From Pseudomonas sp. HS6 (GTDB taxonomy: Bacteria > Pseudomonadota > Gammaproteobacteria > Pseudomonadales > Pseudomonadaceae): 64,000 nt of DNA. The notes under the pieces were generated by a model, which was given only the letters and a program-made list of their open reading frames with translations, was not told the DNA's origin and ran no database searches. Within the stretch, counting starts at the first letter, position 1. Each line of letters opens with the position of its first letter. Below, in pieces: positions 55,252-63,802 of the stretch. Both the position numbers and the translations under genes were made by a program. Location of the stretch: NCBI RefSeq assembly GCF_023375815.1, contig NZ_CP067412.1, positions 2,046,001-2,110,000 of the forward strand. The letters run 5' to 3'.

Positions 55252-56127
55252 TCACTGGCCGGAAATTTCCAGCAACCAGTGCTTGAACGCCGCCATCGCC
55301 GACGTCTCCGGCCGTGACTGCAACCGCGTCAGCCAATAGCTGCCGGTGGTGATTTCGATGGCAAAGGGTTGGCAGATCAGGTCCGCCGCCAGTTGCCGGG
55401 CAAACATCAACGGCGGCGCCAGTGCCACCCCGCCGCCCTGCAACGCCGCTTCCATCATCGCCAGCGACGAGTCGAACACGATGCTCTGGGGCGGCGCGGC
55501 ATGGGTCGCCAGACCGGCCGCGTGGAACCATTCCGGCCACTCATCGGTGCGATAGGAACGCAGCAAGCGCTGCTGCAAAAGATCCCCCGGCGTGTGCAAC
55601 TGCCGGGCGATTTCCGGCACGCACAGCACCGACAACGGCGCCTCCAGCAAACGGGTCGCCTCGATACCGTGCCACGCCCCGGCGCCAAACCGGATCGCGT
55701 AATCCAGCCCTTCAGCAGCGACGTCCACCCGATTGTTGTTGGTCGACAGCCGCAAATCTATGAGCGGATGTTTCGCCTGAAAGTCCGCCAGCCTCGGCAA
55801 CAACCAACCCACAGCGAAAGTCCCCACTGCGCCGACCGTGAGCATTTCCCGATATTGCCCGCCCGCCAGACGCTCGAGCATCTGCGCGATATGATCGAAC
55901 GACGTGGTCAGCACCGGCAGTAAAATTTCGCCCTCGCCGGTCAGCATCAGCCCACGGGGCAGGCGTTTGAACAGGATCACGCCGAGTTGCGCCTCCAGGC
56001 TTTTGACCTGATGGCTGACGGCCGCCTGGGTCACGCACAATTCCACGGCAGCGCGAGTGAAGCTCAAATGACGCGCAGAAGCTTCAAAAGCGCGCAATGC
56101 ATTCAAGGGCAATTGAGGTCGAATCAT
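55252..56127 (-). CDS. ampR: LysR-family regulator AmpR of the chromosomal beta-lactamase
   Basis: 291 residues starting MIRPQLPLNALRAFEASARH, with LSFTRAAVELCVTQAAVSHQ as helix-turn-helix and HQVKSLEAQLGVILFKRLPRG. The effector domain keeps LTVGAVGTFAVGWLLPRL, RLSTNNNRVDVAAEGLDYAI and SIVFDSSLAMMEAALQG, closely like P. aeruginosa AmpR. AmpR senses cell-wall muropeptides and switches ampC on. It is divergent from ampC across 160 bases, the standard arrangement. Confidence 0.95.
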   Translation of the reverse strand: MIRPQLPLNALRAFEASARHLSFTRAAVELCVTQAAVSHQVKSLEAQLGVILFKRLPRGLMLTGEGEILLPVLTTSFDHIAQMLERLAGGQYREMLTVGAVGTFAVGWLLPRLADFQAKHPLIDLRLSTNNNRVDVAAEGLDYAIRFGAGAWHGIEATRLLEAPLSVLCVPEIARQLHTPGDLLQQRLLRSYRTDEWPEWFHAAGLATHAAPPQSIVFDSSLAMMEAALQGGGVALAPPLMFARQLAADLICQPFAIEITTGSYWLTRLQSRPETSAMAAFKHWLLEISGQ

Positions 56128-56287
56128 GCCAGATCCCAAATTTTTCTAATGGCTCGTCCGAGTTTTCATCGTTTGTCGAATGACGCCCGACTGCCTAGAT
56201 TTGGCGGCGCCGATCAGCAGCCCAATGAAAAAACGCTCGCAGTGTAGCGAGATAACACCATTAACACTCATGGAGAGTGGATCAATC
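56128..56287. promoter_or_regulatory. ampR-ampC divergent control region
   Basis: 160 bases hold promoters for both genes and, by analogy with other ampR-ampC pairs, the AmpR site. I could not fix the site exactly by eye; the A/T-rich stretch ATTTTTCTAATGG near the ampR start and TAGATTTGG at about 56197 are candidates. Confidence 0.5.
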
Positions 56288-57454
56288 ATGCCTTCAATCC
56301 ACCTGAACAAACTCAAGTCCTTCAGCGCTTTCGGACTTTTCTTCAGCGCCGCCACCTGCCTGGCCGCCCCGCAAACCGACGATCAGTTGCAGGCGCTGGT
56401 CAAGGCCACCGTGACCCCGGTCATGCAGCAACAGGACATCGCGGGCCTGGCCGTGGCCGTAACCGTCGATGGCAAGGCGCATTACTTTAACTACGGTGTC
56501 GCCGACAAGAACACCGGGCAAGCGGTGAGTGAAAACACCCTGTTCGAAATCGGCTCTGTGAGCAAAACCTTCACCGCAACCCTCGCCGCCTACGCTCAGG
56601 CCAGCGGCAAACTGGCGTTTTCCGACAAGGCCAGCCAGCACTGGCCCGAGCTGAAAGGTAGCGCGTTTGACCACATCAGCCTGCTGCAACTGGGCACCTA
56701 CAGCGCCGGCGGCCTGCCGCTGCAATTCCCGGATGCTGCGGACTCTTCCGACAAAATGCTCGGCTATTACCAACAGTGGAAACCGACGTATCCGGCCGGC
56801 AGCCATCGCCTGTACTCCAACCCGAGCATCGGCCTGTTCGGTTATCTGGCCGCGAAAAGCCTCGGCCAGCCATTCAATCAGGTCATGACCGAAACCCTGC
56901 TGCCGAAACTCGGGCTCAAGCACACCTTCCTGTCGGTGCCCGCGTCTGAAGAGAAGCTCTACGCCCAAGGCTATGACAAGAACAACAAACCCGTTCGCGT
57001 CAGCCCCGGTGCCCTCGATTCCGAAGCCTACGGCGTGAAAGCCAGCGCCGCGGATCTTCTGCAATTCGTCGAAGCCAACCTCGACACCGCCAAACTCGAA
57101 ACCCCACTGCAAAAAGCCATCGCCCTCACCCACACCGGCTACTACACCGTCGGCGACATGACCCAGGGCCTGGGCTGGGAACGCTACGCCTACCCGATCA
57201 GCCTCGAACGCCTGCTGGACGGCAACTCGACGCCGATGGCCATGGAAGCGCACAAGGTCAAATGGCTCAACCCGCCACAGCCGGAACCGGCGAACGTGCT
57301 GCTGAACAAGACCGGCGCTACGGGTGGCTTCGGCGCGTATGTTGCGTTCGTGCCGTCGAAGAAAGTCGGGATCGTGATTCTGGCGAACCGTAATTACCCG
57401 AATGCTGAGCGGGTGAAGATTGCGCACAGGATTCTGGGTGAGTTGACCCGGTAA
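56288..57454 (+). CDS. ampC: Class C beta-lactamase (AmpC)
   Basis: 388 residues with signal peptide ending about TCLAAPQ. The class C set is complete: SVSK with nucleophile Ser90 and Lys93, YSN at 176-178, and KTG at 341-343 in LLNKTGATGGFGAYVAF. The omega-loop region and the C-terminal LANRNYPNAERVKIA are typical. It hydrolyses penicillins and cephalosporins in the periplasm. ATG 56288 gives the signal peptide; the frame runs to 56180 without it. A terminator follows the stop. Confidence 0.97.
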   Translation: MPSIHLNKLKSFSAFGLFFSAATCLAAPQTDDQLQALVKATVTPVMQQQDIAGLAVAVTVDGKAHYFNYGVADKNTGQAVSENTLFEIGSVSKTFTATLAAYAQASGKLAFSDKASQHWPELKGSAFDHISLLQLGTYSAGGLPLQFPDAADSSDKMLGYYQQWKPTYPAGSHRLYSNPSIGLFGYLAAKSLGQPFNQVMTETLLPKLGLKHTFLSVPASEEKLYAQGYDKNNKPVRVSPGALDSEAYGVKASAADLLQFVEANLDTAKLETPLQKAIALTHTGYYTVGDMTQGLGWERYAYPISLERLLDGNSTPMAMEAHKVKWLNPPQPEPANVLLNKTGATGGFGAYVAFVPSKKVGIVILANRNYPNAERVKIAHRILGELTR

Positions 57455-57465
57455 TCACGCCATAA

Positions 57466-57497
57466 AAAACGGGCGACCTGAGAAGGTCGCCCGTTTT
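57466..57497. terminator. Terminator after ampC
   Basis: AAAACGGGCGACC (57466-57478) pairs with GGTCGCCCGTTTT (57485-57497), loop TGAGAA, with T residues after and A residues before, so it can serve the converging gene too. Confidence 0.94.
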
Positions 57498-57514
57498 TGT
57501 TTGGGGGTTTGAAA

Positions 57515-57823
57515 CTAAGCCTGTAGCTTCCAGCCCAGTACATCCATCAGATCGCAGCTGTCGCGCAGAGGGATTGCCAGCACTCGGGCGAAGTCCCGCA
57601 GCAGTAATGCGTCGTGGCTGACGCCGTAGCCGAGCGAAAGGGTTTCCAGCAACTGCGTCACGCTGCGCAAGCGGTAGGCGGCGGTGCCGTGGAGTACGTC
57701 TACCGGGGCTTCGCGGTCGATCAGGAGACAGGGAATCTGGCAGTCGATGCCGGTGATGGGGATGTAGCGAGGTTTGGTCGATTCAGTGGAAATGTCAGGT
57801 GATTCGAAATCCGTTTTCTTCAT
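57515..57823 (-). CDS. Hypothetical protein, 102 residues
   Basis: ATG 57823 has GGAG 8 bases upstream; I reject the frame's extension to 58180 because it has no such site and looks unlike a protein. The product has a Ser/Thr-rich start (MKKTDFESPDISTESTKPRY), then CLLIDREAPVDVLHGTAAYR and a helical end with RDSCDLMDVLGWKLQA. No signal peptide or membrane segment. I do not recognise the family; the length and layout recall the small DUF3077-type proteins of pseudomonads. Confidence 0.6.
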   Translation of the reverse strand: MKKTDFESPDISTESTKPRYIPITGIDCQIPCLLIDREAPVDVLHGTAAYRLRSVTQLLETLSLGYGVSHDALLLRDFARVLAIPLRDSCDLMDVLGWKLQA

Positions 57824-58307
57824 GGGTGTAACTCCAATGGGATTGTAAAAAACGCTACCCATCTCACTTCCACATGAGGGTGGCAGCTGTACGCAGGTGT
57901 GGAAGACCGAGCCAATCACCCGAACCCGGCGCACTCGAAAGCGCTCCCGCGTACAGCCACCATAAGGCCGCGATGTTGACATAAAAGATGTCTCCATGCG
58001 CTTTACGAGGCTTGGTGAATGAGTCTGAAACCGGACTTCCACATCCGACCGCTGATTTTGCAGCGGCCCGATGAGGTTATCGGCGTACGACTCAAGCCAC
58101 CAGTTCACCAACGCCGCCGCGCTTTGAAGGAAACGTCCGACGGATTTGAAGGGTGTTGCCGCGTAGATTTCCGGGCACATTCAGCAATGATTTTCAAAGG
58201 TGACCGGCTGAAAGAGATGCATCTAAACTGCACCGCATTACCCGGTTATCGCGGATGAAATGACGTTCGCCAAACATCTGACCGACTGGAACACAGAGGG
58301 GGGATTA
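57824..58307. other. 480-base gap before the ATPase gene, no supported gene
   Basis: Frames exist on both strands (for example 58019-58258 plus) but none has a convincing product. I see no hairpin, repeat or clear promoter. Base composition is less GC-rich than in the housekeeping genes and similar to the ATPase that follows, so the gap may belong with that gene. Confidence 0.4.
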
Positions 58308-59456
58308 GTGAAGATCGACAGCCTCAAACTCACGAATGTAGGTCGGTTCAATGACATCACCGTTCATTTGGCTCCTCTCTCCGGATCCCATTCCAACGTC
58401 ACAGTTTTTGTGGGAATCAACGGCGCCGGTAAAACCACCCTGCTGAAAGCGCTCACCACCTGCCTGAGCTGGCTGATAGCAAGAATTCGCACCCGAAAAG
58501 GCAATGGCAGCCATATCGCAGAGGAAGACATTCGCAACGGGACCCCGGCTGCCATCGTCTCGATCGCGGTAGCAGAACCTGCACATCCGCGAGTCAATCC
58601 CGAGTCTGATCCCGATGAAGAAGACGATGTGTTCGTATGGGGCATGTCACACAGCAAACAGGAAGGGAAAACGGCGCTACACAGTTCTTTGGAAGACGTA
58701 AACCTGCTCGCCTATCACTATCGCACCCTGCTGACAGCCGATGACAGCGCCTCACTTCCCCTGATCGCCTACTATCCGGTGGAGCGCTCGGTTCTCGAAA
58801 TCCCTCTGAAAATCAAAAGCGGACAAACCTTCGATCAATTGGCGGGCTACGACGACTCACTGAAACACAGCACCGACTTTCGCCGCTTCTTTGAATGGTT
58901 TCGAGAGCGTGAAGACAGCGAAAACGAGTCCGGCATTTCCGATTCCGCATTGAACGAAATAGCTCAGAAGCTTGGTGCTGAGAGCGAAGCCTGGAAGACG
59001 CTGTCCAATCTCAAAGCTTCATCCCGCGACTCCCAACTGACGGCCGTCCGCTCCGCCATCGCGGCCTTCATGCCAGGCTTCACCAACCTGCGAATACAGC
59101 GACGACCTCGTCTGCACATGGCGATCGACAAGGACGGCGTCACTTTCAATGTCGCCCAATTGTCGCAAGGCGAAAAATCGATGCTCGCACTGGTCGGAGA
59201 CATCGCCCGCCGACTGGCCATGATGAACCCGTCACTGGACAATCCGCTCCACGGTAATGGCATCGTTCTGATCGATGAGATAGAGCTTCATCTTCACCCC
59301 AATTCGCAACTCAGCCTGATCAGTCAATTGAGCAAAACCTTTCCCAACTGCCAGCTTGTGCTGACAACCCAGGCACCCGCAATGCTGAGTGAAACCCAAG
59401 ATACGCTGGTTTACCTGCTCAATAATGGTGAAGTTCACGAGCACAATGCTCACTAG
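58308..59456 (+). CDS. Orphan SMC/RecF-like AAA ATPase, possible defence-type (PtuA-like) protein
   Basis: 382 residues from GTG 58308, chosen for GAGGGGGG 4 bases upstream and the family start KIDSLKLTNVGRF. Walker A is GINGAGKTTLLKAL (36-49), the ABC signature LSQGEKS at 285-291, Walker B IVLIDEIELHLHPN at 319-332, with the H-loop TTQAP near 355. Such ATPases work in Septu, retron and Gabija-like systems next to a nuclease gene, but no nuclease is adjacent. The C-terminus stops soon after the ATPase core, and codon use is less GC-biased than in neighbours. Role inferred; repair or other functions are possible. Confidence 0.72.
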   Translation: MKIDSLKLTNVGRFNDITVHLAPLSGSHSNVTVFVGINGAGKTTLLKALTTCLSWLIARIRTRKGNGSHIAEEDIRNGTPAAIVSIAVAEPAHPRVNPESDPDEEDDVFVWGMSHSKQEGKTALHSSLEDVNLLAYHYRTLLTADDSASLPLIAYYPVERSVLEIPLKIKSGQTFDQLAGYDDSLKHSTDFRRFFEWFREREDSENESGISDSALNEIAQKLGAESEAWKTLSNLKASSRDSQLTAVRSAIAAFMPGFTNLRIQRRPRLHMAIDKDGVTFNVAQLSQGEKSMLALVGDIARRLAMMNPSLDNPLHGNGIVLIDEIELHLHPNSQLSLISQLSKTFPNCQLVLTTQAPAMLSETQDTLVYLLNNGEVHEHNAH

Positions 59457-59578
59457 GGATTCGAAGCCAGCCAAGCACAAAATCAACATCGCATCAGTGA
59501 AGTTGACTGGCGAACGCTGGAGCGTTCTTTGCGTTTCCTACGGTCATCCACAAATCAAAAAAGCTGGCCAATAAAAAA

Positions 59579-59602
59579 GGCGAACGCTTAATGCCGTTCG
59601 CC
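59579..59602. terminator. Hairpin terminator between the ATPase and DUF4174 genes
   Basis: GGCGAACG (59579-59586) pairs with CGTTCGCC (59595-59602) around an 8-base loop; an A run lies on the left and T-rich sequence on the right. Confidence 0.82.
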
Positions 59603-59635
59603 ATTTCTATTTCAGGTCATCCCACAATCACGCTC

Positions 59636-60205
59636 TCAATCATCCGGCATTTCCGCAGGTTTGGCCGGCTTCGCGGGTTTCGCCGGTTTACCGCCCTTCG
59701 TCCCTTTGGCCGGGGCTGCTTCAGCGGCCACCGGTGGTGGAGGCGGCGCTGCGAGTTCTTTCTCGGCGGCTGGCAGCGCATCGATAGTGTCGAAGACTTT
59801 CTTCAGATCAACCGTCTTGGCCTCGTCACCCGAAACGGCAAGCTTGGTCTCGCCGTCCTTGCCCACCAGGAAAATTTTCGGATAAGCCCCGGCACCCAGC
59901 TTCAACGAACGCAGCAGCCCCATGGTGTCCTGCTGGCCGAGGTCCTTGCCGTCGAGTTGGCCGAACATGTTCAGGATGGTGTAGACCTTGAGCTTGCGGT
60001 CGGCGATGCCTTGTTTGTTGGCCGGGTCTTCCAGCGACTTTTTCAGGCCTACCCAGACAGGGTCGACTGTACTGCTGGCGATGACGATCAAGGGGCGGTA
60101 GTTGCCTTTGTCGACGTCCAGCGGGGAATCGTTGTCGCCGGCGAACAGGGGGCCGGCAATCGCCAGCAAGAGTGTCAGGGTCAGTGACCTGATGAGCATG
60201 CGCAT
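59636..60205 (-). CDS. DUF4174 family secreted protein
   Basis: 189 residues with a signal peptide (LIRSLTLTLLLAIAGPLFA). The body YRPLIVIASSTVDPVWVGLK, ILNMFGQLDGKDLG and YPKIFLVGKDGETKLAVSG is a thioredoxin-like layout without the Cys pair, typical of DUF4174. The last 45 residues are low-complexity: PPPPPVAAEAAPAKGTKGG followed by repeated KPAKPAKPAKPAE. Periplasmic, function unknown. Confidence 0.85.
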   Translation of the reverse strand: MRMLIRSLTLTLLLAIAGPLFAGDNDSPLDVDKGNYRPLIVIASSTVDPVWVGLKKSLEDPANKQGIADRKLKVYTILNMFGQLDGKDLGQQDTMGLLRSLKLGAGAYPKIFLVGKDGETKLAVSGDEAKTVDLKKVFDTIDALPAAEKELAAPPPPPVAAEAAPAKGTKGGKPAKPAKPAKPAEMPDD

Positions 60206-60408
60206 CTCCTTTTGATATCCACGCTCTAATGATTGCGCATCGTGGCGATTGTTCCGGGGTTACCCGGCAAATATGTTTCGCCTTGTTCAAAGCGTAGGTC
60301 AGCAACGATTTTGCGCAACCGGATGCGCTCGATCATGTCGCGCATTTGATTACCTTTCATGGCCGCATTAGGGTGGTTGTCCTGCTGATGAAACGGAGTT
60401 CAAGCCCC

Positions 60409-60885
60409 ATGCACATCGCCTACCTGTGCGATCACCCCGAACTGATTGAAGAACTGGCCGAACTCAACTTCAAGGAATGGGGCCAGTACAGCCCCAAAGA
60501 TACCCTCGCCAGCCGCACCGAACGTATGCGTGCCGCCTGCGGTAAAGGCGCGATCCCCAGCGTGGTGGTGGCGATCGAAGACGGAAAACTGCTCGGCGGT
60601 GCGCTGCTGATCGACAGCGACATGGACACGCGCCCGCAACTGACGCCGTGGCTGGCCGGGGTCTACGTGAAGGCCGAACAGCGTGGGCGCGGCATCGCTT
60701 CGCAGTTGGTCAACCGTATCGTCGAGGAAGCCGCCGCTCTGGGCCTGCCACAGTTGTACCTGTACACCGATGCGGCGCAGTCGCTGTATGCGCGGTTGGG
60801 TTGGGAGGTGATGGAAGAAACGGAGTACGACGGATTGCCGGTGACGGTGATGAAACTGGCGCTCGATCAGAACGCCAGTTTGTAA
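60409..60885 (+). CDS. GNAT-family N-acetyltransferase
   Basis: 158 residues. The acetyl-CoA site is VYVKAEQRGRGIASQLVNRI (the Q/R-x-x-G-x-G/A motif) preceded by the beta strand LTPWLAGVYV; the end has SLYARLGWEVMEETEYDG, the usual last strand. ATG 60409 fits MHIAYLCDHPELIEELAEL; an in-frame ATG lies 21 bases upstream. The substrate is unknown. Its end overlaps the converging TauE gene by 19 bases. Confidence 0.9.
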   Translation: MHIAYLCDHPELIEELAELNFKEWGQYSPKDTLASRTERMRAACGKGAIPSVVVAIEDGKLLGGALLIDSDMDTRPQLTPWLAGVYVKAEQRGRGIASQLVNRIVEEAAALGLPQLYLYTDAAQSLYARLGWEVMEETEYDGLPVTVMKLALDQNASL

Positions 60886-61652
60886 CCGATCAGCACCAGC
60901 ATCGTCGCCAGGCACGGGCGCAGCAGTTCATCGGAGACACGCCCGGTCAGGTGGCTGCCGAGCCAGATACCCGGCAACGAGCCGATCAGCAGAAAGCCCA
61001 GCACGCCCCAATCCATGTTTCCCATGCTCGCGTGGCCAAGGCCGGCGACCAGGGTCAGCGGTACGGCGTGGGCGATTTCGGTGCCGACCAGGCGGCGGGT
61101 CGGCAGCAGCGGATAGAGGATGAACAACGCGACAGTGCCGAGGGCGCCGGCGCCGATGGAGGTCAGGGCGACCATGGTGCCGAGGATCAGACCGGTGATC
61201 ACGGTCATGACGTTGAGGCGCGCACCGCTGGGGTTGTAATTGCCGCCAGCGCGTTTGTGGGCGAATTCCAGCAGGCGTTTCTTGAACAGAATCGCCAGCG
61301 CCGTGGCGAACAGCACGAAGCCCAGCGCCTGCTTGATGATTGCGTTCATCGCGTCCGGCGCGGTGTGCAGGGTGCTGAGGAACCACAAGGTCATCGCCAC
61401 CGCCGGGACACTGCCCAGGGTAAGCCAGCCGGTGATGGCCCAGTCGATGTTCTTGTTTTTCCTGTGCACCAGCACGCCACTGGATTTGGTGATGGCGGCG
61501 TACAGCAGATCCGTACCCACCGCCGTGGCCGGATTGATGCCGAACCACAGCAAGATCGGCGTCATCAACGAACCGCCGCCGACACCGGTCATGCCAACGA
61601 TGAACCCCACGACCAGCCCGGCAATCACCAGGCCGAAATTTGCCAATTCCAT
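60867..61652 (-). CDS. TauE/SafE-family membrane transporter
   Basis: 261 residues with about eight hydrophobic segments in two repeats: GLVVGFIVGMTGVGGGSLMTPILLWFGINPATAVGTDLLYAAITK (quoted in part: GMTGVGGGSLMTPILLWFG) and the second GTMVALTSIGAGALGTVALFILYPLL. The glycine-rich repeat is the TauE signature. Members export sulfite or other organosulfur anions or take up others; the substrate is not known. ATG 61652 gives the expected start MELANFGLVIAG. Confidence 0.92.
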   Translation of the reverse strand: MELANFGLVIAGLVVGFIVGMTGVGGGSLMTPILLWFGINPATAVGTDLLYAAITKSSGVLVHRKNKNIDWAITGWLTLGSVPAVAMTLWFLSTLHTAPDAMNAIIKQALGFVLFATALAILFKKRLLEFAHKRAGGNYNPSGARLNVMTVITGLILGTMVALTSIGAGALGTVALFILYPLLPTRRLVGTEIAHAVPLTLVAGLGHASMGNMDWGVLGFLLIGSLPGIWLGSHLTGRVSDELLRPCLATMLVLIGYKLAF

Positions 61653-61756
61653 TAAGACGTCCAGACGAACCACAGGAAAATCCGGCCCGCAGCATAACCA
61701 GTTTTCTTATAACGACCTATATCGATCGGATCTATCGTTATGCAATTTCTTGAGCG

Positions 61757-62971
61757 TCAGTGCTGGCGCCGACCCGGTTTGAAACTGTGGGTGCTGTTGT
61801 TCCAGACCGTGGCCAACGCGATCAGCGACAGGATCAGCAACGCCCACGGAAACGACATCGCCCCTGCCCTATCCAGCAACAAGCCGCCAAACAATCCGCC
61901 GCCGGCAATCGCCACGTTCCACGAGGTGGTGAGCATCGCCTGCACCACATCGACATGCTCCCCGGCCGAGTCCGCTGCCGCCGTCAGCAACAATGTCGCC
62001 GAGCCGCCGAACGACAGCCCCCACACCGCCATGCACGCATAAATCAACCAGGGCGACGGCGCAACCAATGCCAGCACCAACGCGGTCACGGCAAACACTG
62101 CGAGGCTGATAAGGGCCAACCCGCGCAACCAGCGATCCACCAGCAGGCCGATGATCCAGATCCCCAGCAACGAACACAGACCGAAGACCAGCAGCACCAG
62201 ATCGACCCGCTCGCCAAGACCGACCTGCATCAGGAACGGGGCGATGTAGGTGTAGAGAATGTTATGACCGAGCATCCAGGTCAGCACCACGAACAACACA
62301 GGGCGTACGCCGGGCAAGCGCAGCGTTTGCATCAGCGGCAAACGCTCGGCGCGGGCCTGGCCCGGACGATCCGGCACCGCGATGACGATCCACGCCGCCA
62401 ACACCAAAGCCAGCCCGGACATGATCCCGAACGAAGCCCGCCAACCGATCACATTGCCCAGCCAGGTGCCGGCCGGCGTGCCCAGCGACAACGCCACCGG
62501 TGTGCCGAGCATGGCAATCGCCAGCGCCCGGCCCTGCTGATGCACCGGCACGATCCCGCGCGCGTAACCGGCCATGATCCCCCAGGAAAGCCCTGCCGCC
62601 ATCCCGGCGAGAAACCGCGACGCCAGGGTCAAGCCGTAATGGCTGGAAAACGTGGTGATGGTGTTGAACAGCAAAAATCCGCACACCGTCATCAGCAGCA
62701 CCCGCTTGCGCCCCCAGCCCCGGGTGGCAACCGTCAGCGGAATCGCCGCGACAATCGAGCCCAGCGCATACAGCGTCACCAGTTGCCCGGCCAGCACTTC
62801 GCTGACGTTCAGGCCGGCGCCGATCTGCGGTAACAGACCGGCCGGCAGGGTTTCGGTGAGGATGGCGATGAAGCCGGTCATCGCGAACGCCAGAAGCGCG
62901 GCGTAAGGCAGTTTGTCCGTGCGGGCGGCACGTTCCAGGCTGGTGTATTCGGCGCTTGCGGGGTCGGTCAT
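61757..62971 (-). CDS. MFS transporter, DHA1-type exporter
   Basis: 404 residues, about 12 hydrophobic helices. Features: AFAMTGFIAILTETLPAGLLPQIGAGLNVSEVLAGQLVTLYALG, the ATRGWGRKRVLL loop (motif A), and LGTPVALSLGTPAGTWLGNVIGWRASFGIM (motif C region; both partly quoted). ATG 62971 (MTDPASAEYTSLERAAR) is preferred. Likely efflux; substrate unknown. It lies between the TauE and lipoprotein genes on the same strand, with gaps too large to be sure of an operon. Confidence 0.9.
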   Translation of the reverse strand: MTDPASAEYTSLERAARTDKLPYAALLAFAMTGFIAILTETLPAGLLPQIGAGLNVSEVLAGQLVTLYALGSIVAAIPLTVATRGWGRKRVLLMTVCGFLLFNTITTFSSHYGLTLASRFLAGMAAGLSWGIMAGYARGIVPVHQQGRALAIAMLGTPVALSLGTPAGTWLGNVIGWRASFGIMSGLALVLAAWIVIAVPDRPGQARAERLPLMQTLRLPGVRPVLFVVLTWMLGHNILYTYIAPFLMQVGLGERVDLVLLVFGLCSLLGIWIIGLLVDRWLRGLALISLAVFAVTALVLALVAPSPWLIYACMAVWGLSFGGSATLLLTAAADSAGEHVDVVQAMLTTSWNVAIAGGGLFGGLLLDRAGAMSFPWALLILSLIALATVWNNSTHSFKPGRRQH

Positions 62972-63052
62972 GACAGGTGCAGCTCCCTTTGAGTCAAATC
63001 GAACGATAGATTGTATACAAATCTCATCGTCCGCCACTCTACCCGACCTGGC

Positions 63053-63802
63053 TTACTGCACGGGCAAAAAATTCAAAAACAGCAGGCTCTGGGCGTAGTT
63101 CAAGCCGATGCGCCGGTAACGCTCGTCGAGCATCTGAGTCAGCAGATCCAGGCGCGCCACGACTTTGCCGAACTCCGTGGCGAAACTCAGGTTGCTGCCC
63201 TCCTCGGAAATCTCGTTGGAGAACAGCAGTGGCTGGCCTTCCTTGTTCTGCCGCTGGGCGAGGATCCACGTGGCTTTTTCGATGTTGCGCGCGGCGTTGT
63301 TGACGAAGGTCGGGTTGATCGCATCGGTCATGTAGAACTCGGTGCGGTTGCCGTGGGCGGTGACCAGCATGCTGCCGATCGCATAGATAAACGCACCAAC
63401 CCGGTCACCGAGAAACTCCGGACTCATCGCATAGCTCAGTGCCGCCAGGTCTTTTTTGCCCCCCAGCGTCGGCAATGGTTGCTGCTGTTCGATGGCTAAC
63501 CGCACCTGCTTGACCGCCGTGCGGATGTCGAGGAAGCCGGACTTGCGCAACTCGTCCGGGTTGCGCAGGTACAACTTGCCCATCAAGCGATAGAGGCTGT
63601 CGAGGTTGTCGCGCATCGCCAGCGTGGCCATGCGATCGACGCTGGTCTGGAGAAATTCCTGAGGCCTGCCCTCGCGCATCTGGTTGATGAAATGGTTGCC
63701 GTCCTGATGGCTGCAACCGCCGAGCAACAGCGTCGACAGGCAGGCCAGCAACAGGCACGGGCGATGAATGAATGCAGCGATTGGGCGAAAAACTCTCGGC
63801 AT
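63053..63802 (-). CDS. Conserved lipoprotein of unknown function
   Basis: About 250 residues. From ATG 63802 the signal is LLLACLSTLLLGGC with a lipobox Cys; a GTG at 63820 is in frame but its AGGA is too close. The body is helical: VDRMATLAMRDNLDSLYRLM, RVGAFIYAIGSMLVTAHGNRTEFY and ATWILAQRQNKEGQPLLFSNE, ending FLPVQ. It resembles a family of pseudomonad lipoproteins for which I know no role. Confidence 0.8.
   Translation of the reverse strand: MPRVFRPIAAFIHRPCLLLACLSTLLLGGCSHQDGNHFINQMREGRPQEFLQTSVDRMATLAMRDNLDSLYRLMGKLYLRNPDELRKSGFLDIRTAVKQVRLAIEQQQPLPTLGGKKDLAALSYAMSPEFLGDRVGAFIYAIGSMLVTAHGNRTEFYMTDAINPTFVNNAARNIEKATWILAQRQNKEGQPLLFSNEISEEGSNLSFATEFGKVVARLDLLTQMLDERYRRIGLNYAQSLLFLNFLPVQ

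Noticed and set aside
57824..58180. Upstream extension of the 57515-57823 gene
   Set aside because: No ribosome binding site and an unprotein-like sequence; ATG 57823 with GGAG is better.
58019..58258. 79-residue frame before the ATPase gene
   Set aside because: A GAGG precedes it, but the sequence has no pattern of a real protein and I recognise nothing. I cannot exclude it.
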